A stretch of 64,000 bases of DNA. Origin: Filobasidium wieringae. Taxonomy: Eukaryota; Basidiomycota; Tremellomycetes; Filobasidiales; Filobasidiaceae. Under the pieces are notes generated by a model. It had not been told where the DNA came from. It ran no database searches and saw nothing but the letters and a program-made list of their open reading frames with translations. Positions within the stretch are counted from its first letter, which is position 1. Every line of letters begins with the position of its first letter. This document shows, one piece after another, positions 12,602 to 23,236 of this stretch. Location: assembly GCA_001600055.1 (NCBI GenBank), contig BCIV01000026.1:40481-104480 (forward strand). Direction: 5' to 3'. Made by a program: the position numbers and the translations under genes.

Positions 12602-13100
12602 GAAAGGGATACCAAGAGCTGCTGCTGAGCTGTACAAAAGAAAAAGGAAGCTATTAAACCGCAAATCCAATGAAGGAAGTAGATTTCAGGTAGCTGCAGA
12701 TGCACGGAACCACAAATGGCTGAGATACCCTGCCTGTTCTTCTCATACTCTTAGATATGGGGGGTGCAATCACTGGGCTGACCTTGGGCTGTTTGGAATG
12801 TCAAATATCACATCACAAAAAGTAGCTCTATTGTTTATGCTATATCTCTGATGCTGATGCCTGTATATGGCTTTCTTGTGTTACGCTCCATATACAGGCT
12901 GACTGCTGCATGCTAACCCCAACATAGGTTTATCTATAGATCTTTTGACCAACTGATTCCGTGGCCCCCCAAAATGAGACATGTGCGTCTAATCAATGTT
13001 TGTGAACTTATGCTTAGACTCAGCATCTCCAAGCTTCCAAAATTTAAGCTGTCCTATAACCACATGTTAAAGTATTGAGACACTGATTGGACATTCAAAA

Positions 13101-13324
13101 TGTTGTGATTCAGTGATAAGTATATGAAGCATCACTACTACAAGGTAACATACCTGTTGTGATTCAGTGATAAGTATGAATCACAACAGGGAAACTAAAC
13201 TAAAGTAGTATGGAAGGTGAAGATGACTTGTTGGAGAGAGACAGAGAGGAGGACGTGCGCAAGAGGGAAGAGTGTCACGTTACACTAGGCTGAGGTTGCA
13301 TAGCGCAATAGCGCATATCCAACA
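13101..13324 (+). repeat. LTR-like repeat, copy B (direct), with perfect hairpin
   Basis: The word TGTTGTGATTCAGTGATAAG occurs twice, at 13101 and 13155. At 13155 it is followed by TGAATCACAACA, a perfect 12-bp inverted repeat with a 10-base loop. The copy ends near TATCCAACA at 13324. It aligns over its full length with copy A 2.3 kb upstream. Confidence 0.55.
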
Positions 13325-14979
13325 CAAAAAGCCAATAATGTTAGCTGCGTCAAGAAAGGCCATCAACGAGCATGTTTTTGTACCTCCTTGTAGCATTTGT
13401 GTGAGGTTTATCATGTCTAGCCACACAACATCTATCTAATTGGAGCCTGGTAAAGGAAACAAGTAGACTCCCAGCCATTCTTTCAGAATCAATCACTTGG
13501 ACTTGCCTAGACTTGTATTTCAACGCATCATATCATAGTCTAAGAAAAAAGTTCAGATGTCTAATCAACCTTGAACATATGAATACCCTGAATCATTTGA
13601 ATCTACTACATAGGGGTCAGGTATCACAAAGACATTGTAAGGGTACACAATCCGATGCTCTGCAGGCTGTAAAACTCAAGTTTACTCCTTATGCACAACC
13701 TGTCCCCTTGCATAGTGTAATAGTTCTTCATGTGCTATCAGATTCTTTTGCAAATACACCCTCATACACATTCAAGTAGTACTGCAAACAGACTCCTGAC
13801 AGCACTATCCCTGATGCCCGTCTACTTGGGATGTGATGGTTCACAATCTGACATTTTCCTCTGACAATAACTAGACAATTTGTCTGAGAATGGATCACCA
13901 GCATGTTCATGAACTAGCACATAACAGTAGATCATACCACAGATACTACGGTCTGGCTTAAGGGTTAACTGAGCCGCTGATCTTGTTTCTGATGTCTGCA
14001 AATGATCAAGAGAAAAAGTAGTTGCTGCCAATGTGACCTCTCTGCCATGTTTTCTACTACACTGTAATTGCTCATTTCTTCCCTTTGAAGATGCACTGTC
14101 TCTCCTCTAGATATCTCTGAATCGTGAAGGTCTCCCTTTTTGTTGTGTCTCTGGGCATTATATCTGATACTTTATATCACAAGGATGAAGCTGTTTATAT
14201 CTAGACATGTGCGAGTATATGATCCGCTTGGTATTTACTTGTTTGCACTGCTTGCCTATTACTACAAGCCTATAGTGTCAATTACGCTCTATCTTTGTAT
14301 TGATTGTCATAGATTGCGGCATCTTCACTGAAGTCTCATCAGCCATTTGGGGTTGCAATGAGCAGAGGTAAGTAAGGTGTTGCAAGCAAAGAAGTTAGCC
14401 TTCATACCAGCTTAATCTTGCCAACCCTGTCATGCACAGATACTGAGATCATTCGTCTTGAAGGACAGTCCCACGGTCTTTTTGAGGTTGGGATATTCTT
14501 GCAGGTGAACAGGTGATACTTGCAATCATGCGAAACAGATTGTTTCTGTAAGTCGGTTTAATAAGAGGTGCCACAGGTAATAGAGTCCCAGTAGGATAAA
14601 GTCTAAACGTTCTTGCAATGACCAAGTGTGCAATCTCTTTGAATCCAAGCTTGACTTGATTTCAGTAGGCAAGTTATGGCTTTGTCCTAGGTGTTGATAG
14701 TTTGTCAATCACTGCATCCCTAGCTGAGACTTAACACCAAGGCTGAACAGTGATATAGGAAACCAGTACAGAGTACGAAATTCATGCTGTTTGTACTGAA
14801 CAGCCAAAAGATCTGTTTTGGGACTGATGCGGAGATGATAAATGGAGGCATTACCAACTGGAGTTCCTGCAAAAAACATCATCACAGAAGCAGAACCCAT
14901 GTTGATAGCTGGGCTCCCAGTACACACGGCTAGTAATCATGTCAGACAAGCGGGCCTCGAGATGATTTTCAAGGCTCAC

Positions 14980-15560
14980 TACAGACAAACGATACTCAAG
15001 GTTCAATACGAGCAACCAGCACCCAGCACCAAATGTGAGCGGCCAATACTAAGTGCTCAGCAAGAACAAGCAATACTTGGCACTCATCACCTGAGGCTCA
15101 TCTTGTGCCAGGAGTATTGTGATTCTGAATCTGGAGGCTGTTCAAGGACAAGCGATACTGAGGACCTGCTGCATTTGGTTGGGAATCCGGATGCAATAGA
15201 CCCAACCAGCACCTAGCAGTCAATACACAGCACCAGAACTGAACGCTCATCACACACAAGCAATGCTGAAGACTTGATACATACGGCCAGTGCTCAGGAT
15301 GCAATCCACACAACCAGCCCTCAGGACTCGATACACACGACCGGTACTTGGCACTCAGCACAAACAGTCAGTACCTAGCAGTCAATACACAGCACCAGAA
15401 CTGAACGCTCATCACACACAAGCAATACTCAGGACCATTACATGCAGTCATTACTCAGAGCACTCAATACCTAGGATCAGAACTGAACGCCCATCACAAG
15501 CGAGCGATACTCAGGACCCAATACACGCGACCAGTACTCAGCACCCAATATCTACAACAC
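14980..15560. repeat. Degenerate minisatellite
   Basis: Short units of the type ACTCAGCACCCAATACACAC..GACCAG recur many times. A 53-bp stretch (CAGTCAATACACAGCACC to CACACAAGCAAT) is present almost unchanged at about 15,217 and 15,382, a period of about 165 bp. Open frames on both strands through this part are products of the repeats and are not listed as genes. Confidence 0.55.
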
Positions 15561-17600
15561 GGCTCACGCACAACCCACTTCGAATCCATTTCGATTTTCC
15601 ATCACTACCGACCTGTGCTTCATACGAACAATCCAATCGATTCTCGCAACACCGAGGATCTACTTCTTCCACTCGATAGGAGCCAACCCTTCCCCATAAT
15701 CTCACTATCTCCTATACGGATCAAGCCGGCAGCACATCATATCATGACCACGCTCAGCACATGCGTACGCTGTACTAGGCTCAAGTTGATACCATCGCTA
15801 CGGAACACATCGGACCTGGACATGCATCACGCATCATCGCATCGTGACCGGGCTTGTCGACGTCTCCAGGCATTCAGACGGCCAAAGTCACTCAAGCATG
15901 ATGCATGCAATGCCAGCAAGTCTAGACCACCTTACTATGCTTATACGGTCAGATACTAGAACTCCGAACAAGTTCGCCAACCTCCATCGCCGCGAAGACA
16001 TTGGAGCCGGCGAAAGGGGATCAGATGCAGAACACTGTGCATCGTACAGAGTCGTTACATATGCTTACACCAGACGAACCAACAGGATAACGAACAGTCG
16101 AAAGAACTGTACAGCTTTTCGCAAGAAAACCCAGTACCTGGCATGGTTCCGCCACCGTGCGGCAAAACTATTCATATCTGTTGTGTCGGCGAGCCACGAG
16201 AGTTCCTGTTACGGGCAAAAGCACGGACCATATGACTAAGCACTCATACCTCTACAACGAAGTCGTAGGTGGCGGCTGAGGCTCAGGAATATCGGACAGA
16301 TGGCGTGCAGTGAAGGTAAAGGTGCCAGTCCACTACCCCCGTACATTCGCGGCGCCCGATACTATATCATGCACAAGGTGAAGCTCCGCTGATCGAATTT
16401 ATCTTCGTGCTCGTTTCGTGACAACAAAAGATCAACCGTTTACCGCGTGCTACCGACGATGCCTACCTTGAGTTAATTCCTCCCCTAATGATTCCCGCGA
16501 GCGAATGACGCACTTATACTCACGTGAAAAGGGCGAACCATGTTGAAGAGTAGCTGAGACCAGACTATAAGCCTTGGACGGGCATAAAGACAGCCAGACG
16601 ACTAATGACTACGCAAAGACGGACATACGTGATGTATCTTGCAGGAGCATAATCCGGTCTTCATCTACCAACTTCATGGAAGTGCTGTCAGAAGTTCGAT
16701 CTTGATATACCGCCGTCCATGCAGAACGACCGAATAGACCTTCTTCATCGGACATCAGCACCGTGTGCGCAGAGAACCGGCCAATCTTCCCGTCTGAGGA
16801 GGCAGCCGTGATGTTCTGCCTGCTCAAGACCATGTTCCAGGCATTTCGCCTTCGGGTATCATTCTTCGCGAATCTTCGCTCCATCCCAACTTTCTTACTT
16901 CAGTCGAAGGTTGTTCACAGTCCCGGTTTTGCTTTCGTCGCTCGTTGCATGCCACGACTAAATGACTTGGGTTCTCTTATGTTAGTGTCAAGCGGTCCAG
17001 TCTGCACGAAGGAACGACCTACCTATCTTGAAAACACCCAACGAGATCATATCACCTTTTAACTTGAAGTCCTGACCCCGATGTTGCGAGTGTCATCACA
17101 GTCCTACAGCGCCGTGTGTTCCCGTGACTGATTGTTCTGTCTGTGAGTCAGTCACCAGGCCGAACCCCTGTGTGCCGTCATCGACGATCGGCAGGGCTAG
17201 AATGCGGCTGGCGACTTCTCGCGGTCTGGCTCGAAGCCGAAGTGAAGTTCTATCGCTTCCTGAGATCAATGCGGAGAGTCGTATCAAAACCGGCACTTCA
17301 AGACGGCGAAGTACCCTCAGCCAGGACTTACAGTTCCGTTCCCCGCCTGAAAGTCTCCGTGGAGAAAAACGTAGTTCAACCGCCGGCAGACAGTCTTCAT
17401 TCCGATCGATACCATTGGCAAATTTCCTGCCAACCTCTTTGTCATCAAGAGGCTGACATGCAATGACTCACATTCAACCTTAAATCGAAGCTACCTAGCC
17501 CTGTCATTGGGGCAGTAGACGCTATATGTCTCGAGTATACGCTGAGTAAGTTAGGTTCAAGTGAAGTGTTGGGATAGTCCAGTAAATTTGTGTATTGAGG
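15561..17600. other. No convincing gene
   Basis: CpG content is normal again, so this is outside the decayed block. Overlapping frames of 60-130 codons (for example + 15844-16239, + 17124-17456) conflict in phase and show no domain or splice support. Confidence 0.35.
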
Positions 17601-17607
17601 CTCTCAG

Positions 17608-18153
17608 ATGTCGATTCCCAGCATGCTTGTGCTTGTCGTCTATCTTCCCTCAAGTTCGGTGAGCCATGGTTCACCATACTTGCAACCTGAACGTAATTCT
17701 TTGCGTTCACTTCCAGCAGTACAGTATTGCTTGAAGAAACGTCGACTTGAAAGAAAGACAGTACGTCCAAGTGGATTGCGTTCCCGAGGCACTCTCAACG
17801 TGTCTATTGCTTTTTCTGACAGTGGGGTTGTCCGACGTATATGTCTTTCTGGCTACCGAGGTCTGTTCTGGTCACCAATTCAGCAAATCAAAACTCCACC
17901 GATTTTAAGGATGACAGAGACTGTACCCCAATCGGAATCGATGGCACTAGTGAACTGGTCCACGTATTTTCTTCGAGAAAAACCCGGACGAAAAGATCTT
18001 ATCATATGTAGAGATGCAAATCTGATATCTTATCGTATGCGATATCAAGGTTTCCGCGGCAAAAATGAAGTAGAATACGCATCGATCCGCGGTTCGCCTG
18101 ATCTGACTTGGGATCGACACGGAACAGGTCATCTCTTTTGCTTTCAACATTAA
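17608..18153 (+). CDS. Open frame of 181 codons, unknown
   Basis: The longest frame in this stretch, ATG-started, Arg/Ser-rich, without recognised domain, membrane segment or splice-supported partner. Possibly a decayed gene or chance frame. Confidence 0.2.
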   Translation: MSIPSMLVLVVYLPSSSVSHGSPYLQPERNSLRSLPAVQYCLKKRRLERKTVRPSGLRSRGTLNVSIAFSDSGVVRRICLSGYRGLFWSPIQQIKTPPILRMTETVPQSESMALVNWSTYFLREKPGRKDLIICRDANLISYRMRYQGFRGKNEVEYASIRGSPDLTWDRHGTGHLFCFQH

Positions 18154-20307
18154 CCGACCTGCCTTGCGTGCTGACGCTCTATAATACTCGAGAAGCATCC
18201 AATCATGGCTACCCATTGGAAGACGAGAATTAAATCATGGAACGAGAGGAGGATGCTCTCCTAGATCTACATACAGCCGGAGAGATAACGACGACACAAC
18301 TTCCCGACGGCCACCACAAACAATACTGTCAGCATCTCGTTCCCAGTCATCACTCCCACCCGCTCTATCCAGGACAATACCGCCCTCTTCGACCTTCATC
18401 GGCCTTGACAATTTTGAATATCCTATCTTTCCCAACCTGCACCGGATACCCTTGCTTTCGCTATCACCTCAAGCGTCGCGCATGACAGGGAGATGAATCT
18501 AGACTGGGGCCCAGCCTTCTCTTCTACGTCTGCTCCTTCTCTTCTCCTCCTCCTTCTCCTCCTTCACTTCCAAGCTTTCAGCAAAGGGTCTCGATGCCTC
18601 GATGTTCTGGCCTCTCTTGTAAGTTGGTGATATTACCAATCGAAAGAGACAGTAAGCGGTATGAACTGTATTTGTAACGAAATACATCTTCGTCCTGATA
18701 CACTTCTACGTTGCGTCGTTGAGGATAGACTGTTTCATACCTCGAAATCGTCAAGCCTGTACTGACCCTTTTTAACTTGTACCCAGAAAACACGACTTTA
18801 GCAGCCACAACGGTGACTCGATTGGATGGAAGGTCGGCGGCCAGTACTTGCCGGTTGCCGGTCGATATGTCACTCAACGTTCACGACCGGGATCAACGAC
18901 TCGGTGGAATTCACAGTGCCCGGACTGCCTCAGTCTGTTACCGACCCAACTTTGCGGAGGGCAACAGCACGATCATCCGTTCTTCAGAAAATTCGAACGG
19001 AACGTGAGCCGCTCTGACCGATGGCGCTTCAGATGTTTTTGCAGACCATGTCGACTCATTGGGCGTCTTTAGAAAGCTAAATTTCATTGGCAGGACTGTC
19101 AACCATCGGATTCTATGTCACGGCAAACAGAGATGATCTGAATGTCCGGCAAAATAGATTCTCTTGAGCACTCAAACTCCTCACCCACGGTCGTGGATCA
19201 AATCACTACCGATAAGCAAAACCCAGCGACAGTATCGCCTGCATCGGCGATTGAAAAGACTGAGCGGGACGTGATAGTTGACCGAAGCGCACTCGTGTAT
19301 CCTGCGATGACTCAACCGACAACATGAGCAAGCCTTTCATATTGACATGACTATGACGTCCGCCGGAACTTTCGACCTCAAGTTCGCCCTAACATACGCT
19401 GGTGTAAGCTCGTACTACATCGTACCCGATGAGCTGAGCGAGGCTATTTCCAATTCCTTCGTTGGTGTCAAAGCCAAGAATTGGACGAGTCTAACAAAAG
19501 CGATTGAGGCGGGTACATATTTTCTAGGATCATTGACGTGGAGTCTACAGATTCACCAATCGACAAAGAGCAAACATTTGCAGGGAAGAACGATCTCTCA
19601 TTTGTGTGCAAACCGGCTTGATCTCGTCGATCTACTTGATACTCTTCAACCAAGCAAGTACTCGATACCAGTCAGCTGGACCGTGGATAGCTCTTTTACA
19701 TCTCATTTACTCTTCGCTCGATAAGAGCGGTGATCGATAGGGGATTCTTCCGGTATGGCACTTCACGATAGTTACAGCTAAACGACATCTAAGGAGTCGT
19801 ATGGACGTAATAAGGAAATCATTTGCGCGATCAAGCTGTGGGAAGCAAGATGAAAACAATGGCAACGGGCAATCCAAGACCCAACAGCATGACGACACGA
19901 GTCATGCTCGGGTGAGATCAACGGATCCTAAGCGAGGCAGTCCTTGTCGCCATCATTGCTGGGAATCGTATATTCTTTGACCCCCTACCGAGTAGCTCAA
20001 AGTCATGTGTATGTTATGCGAACGGTGTTCGAGATAAATCCGAGTCATATTCATGAATGTCTTGTTGCGAATCTACGCGCCTGCACCTTTACAAGAGGAC
20101 AGGGCTGAACAAACCCCGGCACGAACCATCAAGATCCTCAACCCAATGATTGCGGATGATATATCGCCATCTGACCGGTATAGCCGTCAATACAATGAGA
20201 TATTTATCGTACCGATAGAGCGGCTTCGAGGTGAGTATGTTCACTTCAGGCGAGATGCTGTTGAATTTACTTGGTATTGGGCAGTCACAATTTAGTTTAG
20301 CATCAAG
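18154..20307. other. Gene-poor stretch
   Basis: An ATG-started frame at + 19347-19724 (125 codons) has some globular-looking composition, and a short one at + 19142-19327 precedes it in another phase; they might be exons of one gene, but no donor/acceptor pair that joins them was found. Nothing else is recognised. Confidence 0.3.
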
Positions 20308-20399
20308 TTCTTACTCGTCTATCGGCTAGGATGCGCGCCTCTCATTAATTCAATTGGATTGGTTCGCGCGAGGGCGGGGTTCGATTCCCCGGTAGGAAA
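20308..20399 (+). tRNA. tRNA-Glu, anticodon CTC, with 20-nt intron
   Basis: All arms fold. Acceptor TTCTTAC (20308-20314) pairs with GTAGGAA (20392-20398), discriminator A at 20399. D stem GTCT/GGAT with loop ATCGGCTA; anticodon stem CGCGC (20334-20338) with GCGCG (20366-20370); anticodon CTC at 20341-20343 followed by A37, then an intron at 20345-20364; T stem CGGGG/CCCCG with loop TTCGATT. A T5 run (20404-20408) just downstream fits a pol III terminator. The D arm is typical of tRNA-Glu. It reads GAG codons. Confidence 0.9.
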
Positions 20400-20912
20400 T
20401 ACCTTTTTGCTCTTCTCGAGCTCGCACCGCTGCAATCGCTCTAGTCCAGGGCGCCACGTGTTACGTGACGGCGTTTCTGCTTGTATGACGTAGCGAATGA
20501 CACCGCTGACCATGCGGATGCGACGGCGTCACATCCGCATGCCATTCGTGTGTCATTCGAATGTCATTGATCGCGGTATACCGACTTTGTTGCTTCTCGT
20601 GGAGGCTGATGTAAACCTTCGAGATATACATTGAAACGGGTCGATCGCAACCTCGCCAGGTGTAGAGATGATGATCGCTGTTGCTCGCGTTCCTAAGCTC
20701 TGGTACAGTCTCGAGGTTTGACTGTAAACGACAATCTGTTGTGATTACCAAGACCGAGCAACACTGCGGGACCACCCAACACTCCCTTCCCTCAGCTGCA
20801 CCCAGACCTCACCCCAGTCCACTCACTCACCGTTCATCCCGTACTCCAACCCGAGCTCGGGCCCGACCGCGCGGTCTGGACCTGAACCCTCCCAGCCGGA
20901 CGGGAGCGTCAG
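20400..20912. other. Intergenic, no gene seen
   Basis: Contains the pol III terminator of the tRNA and, from about 20,780, C-rich sequence that may be the 5' leader of the next gene. Confidence 0.4.
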
Positions 20913-23056
20913 ATGTCTCCGCCGCTTCCACGACGGGGACGACCCGTTCGAGACCTGGAGGATGGAGGAGAGTCTTATGGCCGAGAATCGACGATCAGGG
21001 GCGTAGCGTGGGGGAGATGAGGGAGCCTGAGGTGGATGCTGGGGATGAGAACGGGGGATGATCCCGTCAGTTCACGGACCCCATCGTCGACAACGACAAC
21101 ATCAACGACGACATCAACTTCCACTACATCGACAAGGCCATCCCCAAACCCACCACCCAAGATCCTACCGACCCCACCGAATCGGAACACTCACGAGAAA
21201 CCCTCTTCGGGATCCTAGGTAGGGAAAATCATATCTGGACCAACCTCAAGTCGTTCTACCTGGGTCCTCCCCCCCTTCCCCTCGTTCCTCTTGCCGGTCC
21301 GCTTGTCCCTCTTGCCGGTCCTCTTGTCCCTCTTGCCGATCCTCTTGTCCCTCTTGCCGATCCTCCTGTTCTTGTTCCTCTTGAACCTCGTCCTTTGGTA
21401 GGGATCTCGTATGGCGCGGACCTCGTTCAAGAGGGAGCCAGTGGTCCGTCGGGAATGGGTGGGCGGTCGGGACGGCCGGTCGAGCTTGACATTGACGTTG
21501 ATGATCGGGATCGTGATCGGGAGACGTGCGTTTTTTCCTCGTCTTGTTCCTCTTGTCCCTTTGTCCTTTTCCCGGTTCCCTTTCCTTTTTTTTCCCGTTT
21601 CCCCTTTCCCTTTTCCTCCCTTCTCACAAGGTCTCGACGTCCGATAGACTGACCCGATCGGGTTCCCCCTTTGCTTGCCTTTGTTTGTTTTCTCACCTTT
21701 TCGTCCATGGATCGATGGATCTATGGATCTTTCTCCGTCCGTCCTGATGGTCCTTCTCCTGTCCACCTCGATGGCTCTCCCTCGACCGATCCTGATGATC
21801 TCTCCTCGTTCGCCCCCCAACGATCTCTCCCTGCCCATCTCCCAACGATCCCTCCCTGCCCACCCCTCCTTGGACCGGGAACAGGCTCGAACTGGAATCG
21901 GACTTGTTGCGTGATATAAGCCGGAAGGAGATACCCCGTTCTCGACCCCTACCCCGACCTCGACCTCGACCCCTATCCCAATCTCGATCAAGCACGACGG
22001 CGACCCCGACAACCACCCCGATAGCCGCCCCGACCGCACTTGGGAGGACGCAAGGAGAGGAAGAGATTGAACCAGACAGATGAGAGACGAGATGATGAGC
22101 ATGAGCATGAGATCGAGGAGGAGGAGGACGAGGACGAGGAGGATACGCCTAGATCTAAACTTGAAGTTTGGTCGGGATCGGGACTTGTAGCCGGGACTAG
22201 CCCTCGGACAGGGACTGGGATTAGCGTTGGGACTGGGACTGCGACTGGGACTGAGGCACAACCTGAACCCCCACCTCTACTCGGACTCGGATCTAAACTC
22301 GGGTTTGGATCTGAACACGGGCCCGGACTTGAACTCGGGCTTGGACCTAGACCCGAACATGAACCTGGACTCGGCGATGCGCAGCAGGACAAGTGAGTGC
22401 AACGTAGCCCTTTTGATCAAGAGAAAGATTTCCGCTGATAAACACCCCCATCCCTTTCCCGCTCTTCCTCCCTTCTTATCGAACCGATCGTTCTCACATC
22501 GTCCTTCTCAAATGCATTCCCAACCGGAACTTTCGCCGCTTTCAGAGAACCACCTACGACGCTTTCCGACGGGTATCGAGTCAACTCTGACGAATTGCCT
22601 TTGGTGGTCTTCAACCGACGGGCAAACACCTCCCGAGGGTTTGCAGTCGTCATCAACAGACCTCCCCTCGCGCTCGTCCACTCTGCTCATCCATCCAGCG
22701 GATCGTCTCAGGTCACCACTCCTCGTATCTTACCCCCTCGCAGCTCACCCCCTCGCAGCTCACCCCCTCGCAGCTCACCTACTCGCGGCTCATCCTGTCG
22801 CCTCTCACCTCCACCACCCGGCTTCGAAGCGCTAGAACGATGCCCTCCTCCTCACCGTCACCCCAACCGTCGAGGTTCTCAAGGACAATTCCAAATGACC
22901 GTCCTCCCCGCTCAACCCACCTCCTTCGCAGAAAGCCCCGATCCGTTCGGGAAATGGACCGAGCAGAGTTTTGCACACGCCGCGAGGGTCAGACCTGTCA
23001 ACAAGAGTCAGGCGGAGAGGTACACTGGGGATTGGAGAGTGAGGAGGTCCAAGTGA
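20913..23056 (+). CDS. Low-complexity hypothetical protein, multi-exon
   Basis: The two ends are clear, the middle is not. A first exon from ATG 20913 can end at 21002 (GTAGCG donor) and join in phase to an exon from 21071 that is Asp/Asn- then Pro/Leu-rich. At the other end, an acidic exon (Glu/Asp run at about 22110-22145, then Gly/Leu/Pro-rich) stops at the donor GTGAGT after 22390 and joins in phase, across a 151-nt intron, to 22542-23056, which ends in a short conserved-looking, Trp-containing basic C-terminus. Coding repeats are visible: a 21-bp unit (LAGPLVP) near 21,285-21,372 and a 15-bp unit (PPRSS) near 22,730-22,790. Pyrimidine-rich stretches between 21,530 and 21,700 are probably introns. 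The protein looks disordered; function unknown. Confidence 0.5.
21285..21372 (+). repeat. 21-bp tandem repeat, four units
   Basis: Units of the form CTTGCCGGTCCTCTTGTCCC recur four times with few changes inside the low-complexity gene. In the plus frame they encode a Leu-Ala-Gly/Asp-Pro-Leu-Val-Pro repeat; on the minus strand they create a long, misleading Lys/Arg-rich open frame. Confidence 0.7.
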
Positions 23057-23236
23057 GCGGGAACTGGGCGCGGGAATCGCTGGAACACGGAAAATGAAAA
23101 TCGGACTGAATGCTTTCCCGAATCAATCGTATTATAGTAATCTGACATGACTACACATATATCCTGACGTTTATGGTATATACACACACACACACATGAT
23201 GAATTGCTCGCAAGCCGTTACCAGACACCACAGCCA

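Larger units (their letters stand above)
8130..14960. mobile_element. Block of decayed, CpG-poor repeats
   Basis: Over almost 7 kb there is no frame with credible exon structure, CG dinucleotides are visibly scarce compared with the flanks, and TG/CA are common. The block contains at least three repeat families described separately (tandem repeat 8341-8484, duplication 8491-9600, LTR-like copies at 10.8, 12.5 and 13.1 kb). The picture is that of old nested retrotransposons that lost C at CpG, as happens after cytosine methylation. No reverse transcriptase, integrase or transposase motif could be read in any frame, so the element class is inferred from the repeats only. Confidence 0.55.

Noticed and set aside
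8130..14960. CRISPR array
   Set aside because: The repeats have irregular spacing and long units with no constant spacers, and the genome is eukaryotic.
14842..15679. Long plus frames through 14.8-15.7 kb as genes
   Set aside because: They follow the minisatellite units and shift frame with them.
21215..22261. 348-aa minus-strand ORF as a gene
   Set aside because: It is the reverse of coding repeats in the plus-strand gene, whose C-terminal exons join in phase; no splice sites support the minus frame.
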